Shown piece by piece: positions 17,601-25,860 of a stretch of DNA of 64,000 bases. The notes beneath the pieces were generated by a model that was not told the DNA's origin, searched no databases, and worked only from the letters and a program-made list of their open reading frames with translations. The first letter of the stretch is position 1. Every line of letters starts with the position of its first letter. Position numbers and translations under genes: made by a program. Source of the stretch: Owenweeksia sp965214115 (lineage in GTDB: Bacteria; Bacteroidota; Bacteroidia; Flavobacteriales; Schleiferiaceae); NCBI GenBank assembly GCA_965214115.1, contig CBDCAU010000010.1:75861-139860 (forward strand), written 5' to 3'.

Positions 17601-19048
17601 CGCTGTTGGAATCTTTTGACGTTCCGAATATCGACGTGGCTGATGCCAGTATTTTTCCCGACACGGGCTATGTGGCGATTGAAAAAAACGCCAAAATGCG
17701 CACCTTGAACAATGCCGCGATAACCGCCAACCGAACGACCAAATTCCACGAGTTTTACGGCTCGGTAGTGGACATCCAAGGGCGCAAAAGTTACACGGCC
17801 TTAGGCGATTACGAATATTTGGACAAGGACGGCACACCGTGGCCGGTACGTTTTCACGAGATAAAAGTAGACCCCAAAACGCTGACCACCTTGGGCAAGG
17901 CGCGGGTGGAAAAGTCCGAGGATTTTTATATGAGTCCGTACTTTGCTTATTTCGGAAACGTAGGTTTGGAAGCCGACCGCAAAGCGCTGGCTTTTAGGGG
18001 CGAAACGCATATTGACGCGAATTGCCCGTCCATTTCCACGGATTGGTTTGCGTTTGAAAGTATCCTCGATCCGGATAATATCGTGATTAATTTGCCCGAG
18101 GTGGATCCCGATGACAAGACCAAAACTTTGGCGAACGGCGTGTATTTGGCCTCGGATTCCATCGCGAGTTACGCGGCTTTTCTTTCTAAGAACGTGAGCC
18201 CCGCTGACAAACAGATGTTTTTTGCCAACGGGAAGTTATTTTTTGACGAGGAAATCGGCGGTTACGTCATCACCACGGCAGAGCGGATGAAGAACGAAAA
18301 TGCGCGCGGCAATTATTTGACGCTCAACACTATAGAATGCACGTTGTACGGCGAGGGTGAAATGAGCATCGGCGATGGGCAGAGTCAATTGGAGGTAAAC
18401 ACTTGGGGTGCCATTGATTACGACCTTAATACCGATGATCTTTTGATGGATTTGGTGCTCGGGTTGGATTTTCCTTTCAATGATAAAATCGCGGAATTGA
18501 TGGCGAACCGCATCAATAAAGAGACGCTTTTGGAAGGGACGGATTTTAGCCGCCCAGCCTTCAAAACGGCTGTGAACGAAGAACTTAAAGAAAAAGACCG
18601 CAAGGAATTCAACCAAGACATTGAAGACTACGGCGCGCCCGATGAACTGCCCGATGAACTCCAACATACCTTGCTGTTTTCGGATTTGGTCTTGCAGTGG
18701 TCGCCCGAATCCATTTCTTTTCTATCGGACGGCAAAATCGGTTTGGGCGGAGCGGATAAGTATTTGGTAAACAAAATGTTGGGTGGCTATTTTGAACTTC
18801 AGCGCAAGCGGCGCGGCGATGAATTGTACATTTATTTAGAGCCCGACCGCAGCACTTTTTATTACATCGAATACAAGCGGAACATTATGAGCATGTATTC
18901 CAACGACGAAGCGGTGATGACGGTAATCAAGGAAATGGATTTGAAAGACCGCCGGAATGACGTGAAAGGAAAACCGGTATTTACTTACACCATCGGGACA
19001 AAAGGGAAAATGAACCGTTTTTTGACACAAATGGAGAAGTTTGAGTGA
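14636..19048 (+). CDS. Very large secreted protein of unknown function
   Basis: 1470 aa from the ATG at 14636 (the TTG one codon upstream is not needed). A signal peptide MKKFTLLFFTLVFSTSILAQ is followed by about 190 residues of helical sequence. The rest is a long, beta-strand-rich chain with many short strands and acidic turns. I find no catalytic motif, no type IX C-terminal sorting domain and no transmembrane segment. Phrases such as FEADSVILTTELFF and VFFESKNYFRGERYAAIGGL repeat in style, which suggests a repetitive beta-solenoid or LptA/OstA-like jelly-roll stack. That is only a visual impression. It starts 5 bp after prmA. Conserved unknowns of this size do occur in Bacteroidota, but I cannot name a family. 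Confidence 0.75.
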   Translation: MKKFTLLFFTLVFSTSILAQRLKQFSSEKEGYLADMREFLTKETDADKKDVIEPLLFDFAAVWQTEAVAPAEVKEIVQISNNLLRKRVTQFVAWRDFLKVIIHLENNEDEKLTLPWLEDLRKLSDEKPGRFSSDYLQVSRLLFYENIFYDDGRIRWKAENGDYEFDFDGEPIFTFEMLDVWGYFKDDSTLIEATAGTFYPRQNLFKGDGGFVYFTRAGLSEDSANVELSNYYIQTDKSDFEADSVILTTELFFKEPVLGSFQEKLTSQGGRKGTFPRFASYRKDLVVKNIVKGANYSGGFSMLGSRFYGSGTPEKKANIQFTYEGKEVMKVQAERFLLREDKVESEEAEVTLRLEEDSVYHPKVTMRFLPEIRQVNIIRFNEGLGQSSFSNTYHDLDMMFERLTWKIDEPQMYIGNINLGAESPVFFESKNYFRGERYAAIGGLDLENPLVRLKRMGDAYGDRFIAIEDVARFMRMDVQNAHIFMLNMYVMGFVDYDVNSRQAQVSDKTFEYVLNNKKERDYDVIRFVSNLSQGSNARLSLLNYDMEITGIRAIALSDSQQVGLFPTGGKITVHKDLNFDFDGRISAGRFSYWGELFKFNYDQFRINMDEIDSMRFKVESFKENNLGRRELVNVKTVLQGLTGELLIDDPRNKSGAQDLPQYPIFKSAKNSYVYYDKKSIHGGAYNREEFYVELEPFEIDSLDKSSTQGIKFAGRFTSAGIFPDLQQTLTVQEDYSLGFTTLTPENGLAAYGGKGTFTNQISLSNKGLRGKGRIDYLNSVANSDEFLFFPDSTNGLAKDYEITESGLTPHVLGTNVNLHWEPKNDVLYTTSKKESPFAMYDNVGMRATGTLAHSPSDLRGKGLLEFLNAETRSKDYLFEKRKFSSDELAFQVRANVDSDWGFSMKNANGKVDFDKQKGDFYLNDPADYFSFPANKYICYMDYALWQIPQKAVSVEKTGSQSSSKMVSTLAEQDSLQFVADRTKFFLESSLLESFDVPNIDVADASIFPDTGYVAIEKNAKMRTLNNAAITANRTTKFHEFYGSVVDIQGRKSYTALGDYEYLDKDGTPWPVRFHEIKVDPKTLTTLGKARVEKSEDFYMSPYFAYFGNVGLEADRKALAFRGETHIDANCPSISTDWFAFESILDPDNIVINLPEVDPDDKTKTLANGVYLASDSIASYAAFLSKNVSPADKQMFFANGKLFFDEEIGGYVITTAERMKNENARGNYLTLNTIECTLYGEGEMSIGDGQSQLEVNTWGAIDYDLNTDDLLMDLVLGLDFPFNDKIAELMANRINKETLLEGTDFSRPAFKTAVNEELKEKDRKEFNQDIEDYGAPDELPDELQHTLLFSDLVLQWSPESISFLSDGKIGLGGADKYLVNKMLGGYFELQRKRRGDELYIYLEPDRSTFYYIEYKRNIMSMYSNDEAVMTVIKEMDLKDRRNDVKGKPVFTYTIGTKGKMNRFLTQMEKFE

Positions 19049-19054
19049 GGGGGT

Positions 19055-19071
19055 TATTCCAATATGGAATA
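19055..19071. promoter_or_regulatory. Candidate operator for the Xre controller
   Basis: TATTCC AATAT GGAATA is a perfect inverted repeat with a 5-bp spacer, lying 28 bp upstream of the controller ATG and just upstream of its presumed promoter. Controller proteins of restriction-modification systems bind such paired repeats. A -7-like TAATCTTG (19087-19094, one mismatch to TAnnTTTG) sits 4 bp before the ATG. Confidence 0.45.
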
Positions 19072-19098
19072 GCAGGGCTTTCTGTTTAATCTTGCCTT

Positions 19099-19332
19099 AT
19101 GAAACGGCAGGAATCTAAAGAAGAACTGGAACTTCGCAAACGCCTGATTGCGCTTCGAGAGGCTGCTGGTCTTACGCAGATGCAAGTCGAGAAAAGTGGC
19201 ATTGTTTCGCAAAGTCAGCTTTCCAAATTAGAAAATGGCGATTTGAGATTGAGTTTCTTGCTGGCACTCAAACTGGTTCGATTTTACAAAGCCGACCTTT
19301 CTGATTTAATATCAAACCAAACCAGCCGATGA
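19099..19332 (+). CDS. Xre-family HTH regulator, restriction-modification controller-like
   Basis: 77 aa, a single HTH_3 domain: LRKRLIALREAAGLTQMQVEKSGIVSQSQLSKLENGDLRLSFLLALKLVRFY. Size, domain and position directly before a restriction enzyme gene (ATGA overlap) match C (controller) proteins, which delay restriction until the methyltransferase has accumulated. The inverted repeat at 19055-19071 is a plausible binding site. It could alternatively be an ordinary antitoxin-like regulator. The downstream gene order makes the controller role more likely. Confidence 0.8.
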   Translation: MKRQESKEELELRKRLIALREAAGLTQMQVEKSGIVSQSQLSKLENGDLRLSFLLALKLVRFYKADLSDLISNQTSR

Positions 19333-20126
19333 AAGACTTAGCCAAGTTTTGCATTCGGCATATGATGAGCAAAGATGTTGTCCGCGAATTTTTTGAAATT
19401 AATAATTTGAAATTTTCGGCAAGTTTTAGCTATGAAAAATTGGCTAATTTTTATGATGACAAAGCCCCTTTAGATTTTCGCATAGATTCTGTTAGAAACT
19501 TTCTGCGGCACAAGTGGAATTCGGAAAACATAGCGTTCCATTTGAGAAATTTACAATCTGAAAAACTGACGGGTCATTCATGGCATAATGCCGCCCCCTC
19601 TCGGTTGCATCTTTCTTTTCAAGATAAAGTAAGGAATTTCATAAACGATAAAAGCGATTTGGAACAGTTGATTCAAATTGGCAGCGATGTGATGAAACAC
19701 GAATACTTTATGGTTGCCGCGCACGATTTATGCGAATCGACTATCATCGCCCAATTTGAAGATACCATCCCTCCCCTACGCGCTAAGTCCATCGCCGATT
19801 TTGTTTTCAAAGGAATCCCCTACGATTTGAAAAACACCAATTATTTCAGAGGATGGGATAAAAATTCCGCGAACAAAAATCCAAAGAAACTGGCGGTTGA
19901 ATTATTCGAAGGAGCTGACCCGCAACGGCTTAGAAAGCAGGCACAAAAATCCCTGAATGGCTGGGGGTTGAATCGATTTTATGTGTTGGTGGAGAATCAA
20001 GAACGCTGGCTTAAAGAACCCCAAGGGATTTTGAACGAGTTGACCGAAAAGTGCAAAACTTTAGGAAAACCAACCGAATATCAGTTTGGGGAATTCCAAA
20101 TTTATCTTCAACTTGTCGCCTTATAA
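19329..20126 (+). CDS. Putative type II restriction endonuclease
   Basis: 265 aa. It lies between a controller-like gene and a cytosine methyltransferase, which is the main reason for the call. The sequence SIADFVFKGIPYDLKNT (about residues 155-171) fits a PD-(D/E)xK-type active site: an acidic residue, then a hydrophobic strand carrying DLK. No standard family name is recognised. The recognition site is unknown and should equal that of the neighbouring methyltransferase. Base composition is visibly A+T-richer than in flanking housekeeping genes, consistent with transfer of the cassette. Confidence 0.65.
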   Translation: MKDLAKFCIRHMMSKDVVREFFEINNLKFSASFSYEKLANFYDDKAPLDFRIDSVRNFLRHKWNSENIAFHLRNLQSEKLTGHSWHNAAPSRLHLSFQDKVRNFINDKSDLEQLIQIGSDVMKHEYFMVAAHDLCESTIIAQFEDTIPPLRAKSIADFVFKGIPYDLKNTNYFRGWDKNSANKNPKKLAVELFEGADPQRLRKQAQKSLNGWGLNRFYVLVENQERWLKEPQGILNELTEKCKTLGKPTEYQFGEFQIYLQLVAL

Positions 20127-20138
20127 AATTGAGGGACA

Positions 20139-21398
20139 ATGCGAATTCAAGAAGTTAGCAAGCATTTAAATATTTCTAAAAAGAGAGTGGAAAGACTCAT
20201 TGCCGAAGGACGACTCTCGGCTGAAAAAAAAAGTGGCATCATTCAAATTGATGAAAAAAGCCTGAATAATGTTCAATATGATTTCTTGAATTTTCCGCAA
20301 AAAACAGTCGGTAAAGATTTATTTGGAAATGAAGTTTTCATCTCGAAAAATGTTGAAAAAAAATCTTTAAAATTCCGCAAAACTCCCAATTGGGTTGCGG
20401 TTGAAGATTCTCGTAAGAATCCATCAAAAAGCAACTTAACAGCCGCCGACCTCTTTGCTGGTGCGGGTGGTATTTCCAAAGGTTTTGAATGGGCAGGAAT
20501 TGAGATGATTTGCGGAATGGATTGGTTCAAAGAAGCAGGGCAAACGTATCGTCGCAATTTTTCACATTCTTTTATAGAAGGTGATATTTCTAAATTAGAA
20601 ATCAAAGAAAAATTTTATAAAACTGTTCGTGAGAAACTGAACGGAAAAGCTTTAAATGTTTTGGCCGGCGGTTTTCCTTGTCAGGGTTTCAGCCTCGCGG
20701 GAAACCGCGTGGTAACTGACCCTCGCAATTCTTTGTATTTGGAAATGTTGGAAATTACAGAAGAATTGCAGCCCGATTTTGTGGTGATGGAAAATGTCAA
20801 AGGTTTGCGTTCGATGTTGAAGGGAAAAGTGGAAGAAAAAATTATAAGAGATTTAGAAAATATTGGATACAAAGTAGATGTCGCGATTTTGAATGCTGCC
20901 GATTATAAAGTTCCTCAAAAAAGAGAGCGTATTATTTTTATTGGAAACCGTATAAAAAAAACAAACTTTCATCCGCAGCCCATTTTAACTTCTGATGAAT
21001 ATTTATCTACCAAAAGCGCCATTGAAGATTTGATGGACTTAGAGGATGATAAAAACTTCAATCATTTCCGCACCAAACATCGACCCGATATTATTGAAAA
21101 ATTGGCTAAAATTCCAGAAGGTGGAAATTTATATGAAAATTATTCAGATGCTTGGAAAAAATGTCCTTGGAATGAACCGTCTTGCACCATAAAAGAAAAT
21201 CACGGCGGGGTGAATGTACACCCCCGCCGGCCGCGAGTGATTACTGCCCGCGAAATGGCGCGGCTGCAAAGTTTTCCCGACGACTTCATTTTTGAGGGGC
21301 CAAAAAATAAGCAACTCGTTCAGATTGGGAATGCCGTGCCGCCACTTTTGGCCAAAGCCATCGGATTGGCGATAAGAAAATCGTATGAAAATTCTTAG
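20139..21398 (+). CDS. DNA (cytosine-5) methyltransferase with N-terminal HTH
   Basis: 419 aa. Residues 1-45 form an excisionase-like helix-turn-helix (IQEVSKHLNISKKRVERLIAEGRL). The C5-methyltransferase motifs follow in canonical order: motif I DLFAGAGGISKGFEWAG from residue 104; catalytic motif IV GGFPCQGFSLAG with Pro-Cys near residue 180; ENVKG near 218; QKRERIIFIGNR; a target-recognition segment; motif IX REMARLQSFPDDF; and motif X GNAVPPLLAKA. It protects host DNA from the endonuclease encoded 12 bp upstream. The N-terminal HTH is unusual. It may allow autoregulation in addition to the separate controller. Confidence 0.95.
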   Translation: MRIQEVSKHLNISKKRVERLIAEGRLSAEKKSGIIQIDEKSLNNVQYDFLNFPQKTVGKDLFGNEVFISKNVEKKSLKFRKTPNWVAVEDSRKNPSKSNLTAADLFAGAGGISKGFEWAGIEMICGMDWFKEAGQTYRRNFSHSFIEGDISKLEIKEKFYKTVREKLNGKALNVLAGGFPCQGFSLAGNRVVTDPRNSLYLEMLEITEELQPDFVVMENVKGLRSMLKGKVEEKIIRDLENIGYKVDVAILNAADYKVPQKRERIIFIGNRIKKTNFHPQPILTSDEYLSTKSAIEDLMDLEDDKNFNHFRTKHRPDIIEKLAKIPEGGNLYENYSDAWKKCPWNEPSCTIKENHGGVNVHPRRPRVITAREMARLQSFPDDFIFEGPKNKQLVQIGNAVPPLLAKAIGLAIRKSYENS

Positions 21399-21414
21399 GT
21401 TTTTAGCCGCGCCG

Positions 21415-21422
21415 TACCTTTG
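21415..21422 (+). promoter_or_regulatory. -7 element of the cupin-like gene
   Basis: TACCTTTG is an exact TAnnTTTG match ending 6 bp before the ATG at 21429. The expected transcription start would coincide with the ATG, so the message is probably leaderless. Confidence 0.5.
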
Positions 21423-21428
21423 CCCCTT

Positions 21429-22274
21429 ATGAATTTTACCCAAATTCCCCGCCGTACAGGACTAACTCGCGAAGAGTTTAGAACTGAATTTCTCCAGCCC
21501 TTGAAACCGGTCGTTTTTACCGATTTGGTGAAAGATTGGCCGGCCACAAAAAAGTGGACATTCGACTGGTTCAGAGAGAATTACGGTCATTTGGAAGTGC
21601 CGTTGTACGGCAATGATTTTCACGAGGCGGGCAAATATTATATGACGCCGAAGCGGAAAATGAAGTTTGGCGAGTATCTCACCTTGATTGAAAACGGACC
21701 GACGGAACTGCGGATGTTTCTTTATAATATTTTTCAGCACGCACCGGAATTGGCCAAGGATTTTTCGATGCCCAACATTATGGACGGCTGGAATAAAAAG
21801 TATTATTTTATGTTTTTTGGCGGCGAGGGCAGCTCGGTCAATTTGCATTACGACATTGACTGCAGCCACGTTTTTTTGACGCAATTCCAAACGCGGAAAC
21901 GGGTCTATCTTTTCCCTCCCAGCGAAAGCAAATATCTCTACCACGAGCCCTATACCGTTAAAAGTCAGATGGATGTGAACGACCCTAATTTGGAACGCTA
22001 CCCAGCTTTTGCCAAAGCCCAAGGGTATCAAACCGTTTTGAATCACGGCGAAACGCTCTTCATCCCCACCCGTTATTGGCATCATATTGATTATTTGGAT
22101 GGCGGTTACAGTTTGGCGTTGCGCTCGTATAGCACTATTAATCAGAAACTTGGCGCGGCGAAAAATCTCGCGACCCATTTTGTGGTAGATAAAGGACTGA
22201 ATAAAATTATGGGTCAAAAATGGAGTGATTGGAAAAGGGAGAAAGCCAAGGAACGGGCGGAGGCTAATCTTTAA
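21429..22274 (+). CDS. Cupin-like (JmjC-type) Fe(II)/2-oxoglutarate oxygenase family protein
   Basis: 281 aa from the ATG at 21429. Features of the Cupin_8/JmjC fold: KPVVFTDLVKDWPATKKW at the N-terminus, the facial-triad segment LHYDIDCSHVFLTQ (His-x-Asp), RVYLFPPSES, and the distal His region HGETLFIPTRYWHHIDYLDGGYSLALR. Relatives hydroxylate proteins or small molecules. The substrate here is unknown. The gene converges on comEC with a 4-bp overlap of stops and follows the methyltransferase by 30 bp under its own likely promoter. Confidence 0.85.
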   Translation: MNFTQIPRRTGLTREEFRTEFLQPLKPVVFTDLVKDWPATKKWTFDWFRENYGHLEVPLYGNDFHEAGKYYMTPKRKMKFGEYLTLIENGPTELRMFLYNIFQHAPELAKDFSMPNIMDGWNKKYYFMFFGGEGSSVNLHYDIDCSHVFLTQFQTRKRVYLFPPSESKYLYHEPYTVKSQMDVNDPNLERYPAFAKAQGYQTVLNHGETLFIPTRYWHHIDYLDGGYSLALRSYSTINQKLGAAKNLATHFVVDKGLNKIMGQKWSDWKREKAKERAEANL

Positions 22275-24364
22275 GCCTTGATTTTCAAGCGGTAAGCACC
22301 CATTTCCAAAACATCCCAAATGGGAATATTTTCCGTTTCCGCCCATTCTCGCCATTCTTTTCGTTGCCAAAAAGGAACGTTTCCAGATAGAATAATTTGA
22401 GCGGGAATTGTATTTAACTTTCCTTTAGGCGGATACCGTTTTTCTTGCACCATCCAAATATCGGCCTCGGGCAGAATTTCATCATTTTTATAGAAATAAA
22501 TAATGGTATCAAAACATTGCAGAAGGTTCGATTTTTTGCTGAAAAAATCATTGCAATAATTCGCATTAAAATCCATCTTTTTGATATTTTCTGCATCCTG
22601 CGCCCACCAATGATTTTGGATGTTAAAACCAAAGGTTTTTCTATCGTTGAATAAAGAAGAATCGGCGATAAAAACAGCAATATTTTGGTGATAAAAACCA
22701 AGCGCACTTTGTTTATTTATGGAATACACCACAAGCTCACCATTTTTTTCAAAACCTTGTTTCTCAACGAATTGACTTAGCAAGAGAATCGTAATAGCGG
22801 AGGTAGCCAACGCCAACCTCCAATATTTTCCCAAGGTGAGCCAAGTGCCAATGGCTAAAACGAAAACGTAAAGCAATATCATTTCCAAAACAGAAATGTG
22901 AATGCCGCCGATGAGAAATTCAGCTTGGGAATTCACCCAATTTACCGCATAATTCATCAATGATAAAAATGTGGAATAAAACGTTACTAAAAATTCGGAA
23001 ATAAACGATGAAACTCCTGCCGCCCAACTAACAATCAGGGTCAGCAAACCGAGGTACATCAAAATAGTGATCAAAGGAATGACCGCCCAGTTGGACACCA
23101 AAAAAAGACTGGGAAATTGGTGGAAATAAAAAAGTGCCAAAGGGAAAGTCCCAATCTGGGCGGCGATGGAAACGGTGGTAATATCCCAAAACTGTTTTAC
23201 CACCCAAGTCTTTGGTTTCCAAAACCCTGCGAGTTTTGGTTGCAACCAAACTATGGCGAAAACGGCGAAATAACTGAGTTGAAAACCAACATCAAAAAGA
23301 TAGGTGGGACGAAAAAACATCAAAAGAAAAGCGGAAGCGAGGATGGTATTATAAACGGAAGTTTTGCGATTAAAACCAGTACCCAGCGCCACAAAACTGA
23401 ACATCGTAACGGCACGAACCACGGACGAAGAAAGACCTGTAACCATCGCAAAAAACCATAGCACAGCGAGTAGCATAAAAGCACGAATTTTCAGGCCATT
23501 TTTGTGATGTTTTAAAAAGGATAATATGCGCAAGAGAATGATATAAATAATGCCGACGTGAAGGCCGCTGACCGCTAAAACGTGTACCGCGCCCGCCGAT
23601 TGGTAGGCTTCCAAAAGCTCATCTTGGATATCATTTCGATAACCGAGCAGCAAGGCTTTGGACACCGATTTTTCATCTTCCGGCATATCCCAAGCATTGA
23701 CAACTTTTAGAGCATTCCTCCGAAATTGTTTCGCTCCCGCCAAGAAGAAATTACCTTGGTTTTCCGCTACTTTTTCCCACGAAGCACTATCGGCGTAGGC
23801 TTGATGATAAATGGATTTCAATTTTAAATAGCGCTGATAATCAAATTGATAGGGATTAGCGGGCGGCTTGACCAATTGCAAAGTGCCGCATACTAAAATT
23901 TGATCACCGTAACGAAGTTGTGCGGCGGATTTTGACTTTTGCAGATACAGCATCACCGTAAAATGCGGCGTGAATTTCTCCCCTTTTTTGATAGCTTTTT
24001 CGATGCGCACCTTTGAACCATAAGACCGTTCTTTCTCGGCCGGATCGTCCAAAATAGTGATGAGCAAAAAAGACTTTTGATTGTCTAAAACTTTGAGGCG
24101 ATTTTCTAAATGATCTTTGAAATAAATCTGTAGAGAAAAACCCCCTAAGGAAAGAAACAAAAGAGGCAACGCCATCCCGAACCATTTTCGGTTCTCATAA
24201 GTGAAGAATATTTTTTTATGAAAAGCGGTGATTAATGCGGCAACAGAAAAAATCACCAAAAGAAGCAACCAAATCCACCAAGAAATTTGGGTAGAATTGG
24301 CTATTAAAATACCCGCTACATAAGCTAAAAAAGCCCGAAAAAGTGGATAGCGCTGCCAAATCAT
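22271..24364 (-). CDS. ComEC/Rec2-type DNA internalisation channel protein
   Basis: 697 aa from the ATG at 24364 (a 10-residue extension upstream is possible). It carries the N-terminal DUF4131 segment (LFRAFLAYVAGILIAN to about residue 200), then the Competence domain with the hallmark AGAVHVLAVSGLHVGIIYIILLR and about ten transmembrane helices. It transports single-stranded DNA across the inner membrane during transformation. The C-terminal 190 residues are soluble, but I see no HxHxDH metallo-beta-lactamase motif, so this version lacks the usual nuclease-like metal site. That is common in Bacteroidota. No other competence genes are nearby. Confidence 0.88.
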   Translation of the reverse strand: MIWQRYPLFRAFLAYVAGILIANSTQISWWIWLLLLVIFSVAALITAFHKKIFFTYENRKWFGMALPLLFLSLGGFSLQIYFKDHLENRLKVLDNQKSFLLITILDDPAEKERSYGSKVRIEKAIKKGEKFTPHFTVMLYLQKSKSAAQLRYGDQILVCGTLQLVKPPANPYQFDYQRYLKLKSIYHQAYADSASWEKVAENQGNFFLAGAKQFRRNALKVVNAWDMPEDEKSVSKALLLGYRNDIQDELLEAYQSAGAVHVLAVSGLHVGIIYIILLRILSFLKHHKNGLKIRAFMLLAVLWFFAMVTGLSSSVVRAVTMFSFVALGTGFNRKTSVYNTILASAFLLMFFRPTYLFDVGFQLSYFAVFAIVWLQPKLAGFWKPKTWVVKQFWDITTVSIAAQIGTFPLALFYFHQFPSLFLVSNWAVIPLITILMYLGLLTLIVSWAAGVSSFISEFLVTFYSTFLSLMNYAVNWVNSQAEFLIGGIHISVLEMILLYVFVLAIGTWLTLGKYWRLALATSAITILLLSQFVEKQGFEKNGELVVYSINKQSALGFYHQNIAVFIADSSLFNDRKTFGFNIQNHWWAQDAENIKKMDFNANYCNDFFSKKSNLLQCFDTIIYFYKNDEILPEADIWMVQEKRYPPKGKLNTIPAQIILSGNVPFWQRKEWREWAETENIPIWDVLEMGAYRLKIKA

Positions 24365-24554
24365 TCGAGGTACAAGTGAAGGTGAAACCTTCACTTGATG
24401 AACGAAAAATGAAAAGGTAACCCGAATCCATAATTTAGATTGAGGAAACCAATGCCTTTATCCCAGAACCCGCCTGCGGAAGGCAGATTCAAATATTAAT
24501 TGCAACCGAAAAAGACATCAAACTCAACCTCACAGAGGTCGAATCTTCTTGAGG

Positions 24555-24621
24555 TTTGACCCCGATGGGGTCAAATTTAGGGGTGGGATGATCTCTACAA
24601 ATATGTGATGCCTATGGCATC
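24555..24621. repeat. Two-palindrome REP-like element
   Basis: Two perfect palindromes with 3-nt loops occur in a 290-bp gene-free gap: TTTGACCCC-GAT-GGGGTCAAA (24555-24575) and GATGCC-TAT-GGCATC (24607-24621), 31 bp apart. The layout resembles the palindrome modules near the transposase at 45334. The remaining DNA between comEC and the SpoIID gene shows nothing else. Confidence 0.6.
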
Positions 24622-24684
24622 AAGGTTTGCCGTGCGTGTGGAAGATGGCTCGGTTAATTTTTGGATTGGTTTCGTAATCGTTTC

Positions 24685-25860
24685 TCAGCTTTCAAGGTTG
24701 AGTCGATTTAAGTTTTCCAATTCCACTCCTTCAAAATAAAAGAGTAAAATTTCGCGGTAGGAAAAGCCGCGGCGCGCCATTTCGATGGCGCCATCTTGAG
24801 AAAGCCCGACACCGTGACCGTAACCTCTTCCTTTCAAAATCAAGTAGTTACCGCCGCCATCCGTTACTTGAAAGTAGGTGGAGCGCAGATTGAATTGCCG
24901 CCGGAAGGAAGTTAGTTTTAGGCGTTTTCCTTGGTATTCAAAATAGCCTCGGCGCGGTTCGGGATTGTAATTCAAAACGGCTTTTCGCAATTGAATGTCA
25001 TTCCTAACTCCCAAAGAATGAGCAACATAGCCATAAAATTCATCCTTGCCGATTTTGCGTTCCCATTCATAACTGCGCTGGCCCACGCTGTAAGGGTCGG
25101 GTTTGGTGCGGAGGTAGGAAATAGGCTTGCTCCAAGCATCTTCGGAATTGACAAGGCAGCCGCCACTGTTGGCGTGAAAAACGCCTAAAATGGGGCGACA
25201 GTCGGCGAGGACAATCACGGTGTCTTCGGTTTGAGAAACCGCGTCCAGTATGGATTGGCGATATTTGGAGCGGGCGCGCGAAAAGTAAACTTGGGAGGTG
25301 ACATCGTCTTTTAAATTGTAACCATCGCGGGCGTGTTTTTCAATATTTTTCAATGCAAAGGTGCGCGCCAAAACGGCCTGTGCCTTGAAAAATTCGGGGC
25401 TATCCAAGTGGCCACCCTCGCTTTCCACCACGCCGGCCACATAGTTTTCCAAATTCACGTTGTTCACGATTTGCAGAAAACTTTCAAAAATGCGCAACTG
25501 CAAATCACCGTGGTACACGCGACTCTTGCCACCCGCTTCGATGCGGAATTCCTTGCGGGAATGTTTGCTTTTTACCAATACTGCTTCAAAATTTCCTAAG
25601 CTTTTATCGCCCTTTTTTACTAAAACATTTTTGCCATATCGTATGAATGAAATTTCACGGTTTTCCTCTTCTGGAAAAATATCTAAAATGGTATCGATTT
25701 TTTGTAAATCTGAATTTAATGCCAATAAATAATACGATCCCGTATCGGGATTGACAATAGCCGAGGTTAAATTTTGGGTGGAAAACAAACGGATTTTTAA
25801 ATCCAACGCGATACTTTGGAATGATATAAAACTGAATAATATGAAAATCAGTTCTCTCAA
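24685..25860 (-). CDS. SpoIID/LytB-domain protein
   Basis: 391 aa with a signal peptide (MRELIFILFSFISFQSIA). The SpoIID/LytB domain covers about residues 110-390: NVNLENYVAGVVESEGGHLDSPEFFKAQAVLARTFAL, VFHANSGGCLVNSEDAW, and the closing GRGYGHGVGLSQDGAIEMARRGFSYREILLFYFEGV. In Bacillus SpoIID is a lytic transglycosylase acting on denuded glycan, and Gram-negative relatives probably also act on peptidoglycan. The gene overlaps lpxB by 4 bp on the same strand, so both are envelope genes in one transcript. Confidence 0.92.
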   Translation of the reverse strand: MRELIFILFSFISFQSIALDLKIRLFSTQNLTSAIVNPDTGSYYLLALNSDLQKIDTILDIFPEEENREISFIRYGKNVLVKKGDKSLGNFEAVLVKSKHSRKEFRIEAGGKSRVYHGDLQLRIFESFLQIVNNVNLENYVAGVVESEGGHLDSPEFFKAQAVLARTFALKNIEKHARDGYNLKDDVTSQVYFSRARSKYRQSILDAVSQTEDTVIVLADCRPILGVFHANSGGCLVNSEDAWSKPISYLRTKPDPYSVGQRSYEWERKIGKDEFYGYVAHSLGVRNDIQLRKAVLNYNPEPRRGYFEYQGKRLKLTSFRRQFNLRSTYFQVTDGGGNYLILKGRGYGHGVGLSQDGAIEMARRGFSYREILLFYFEGVELENLNRLNLES

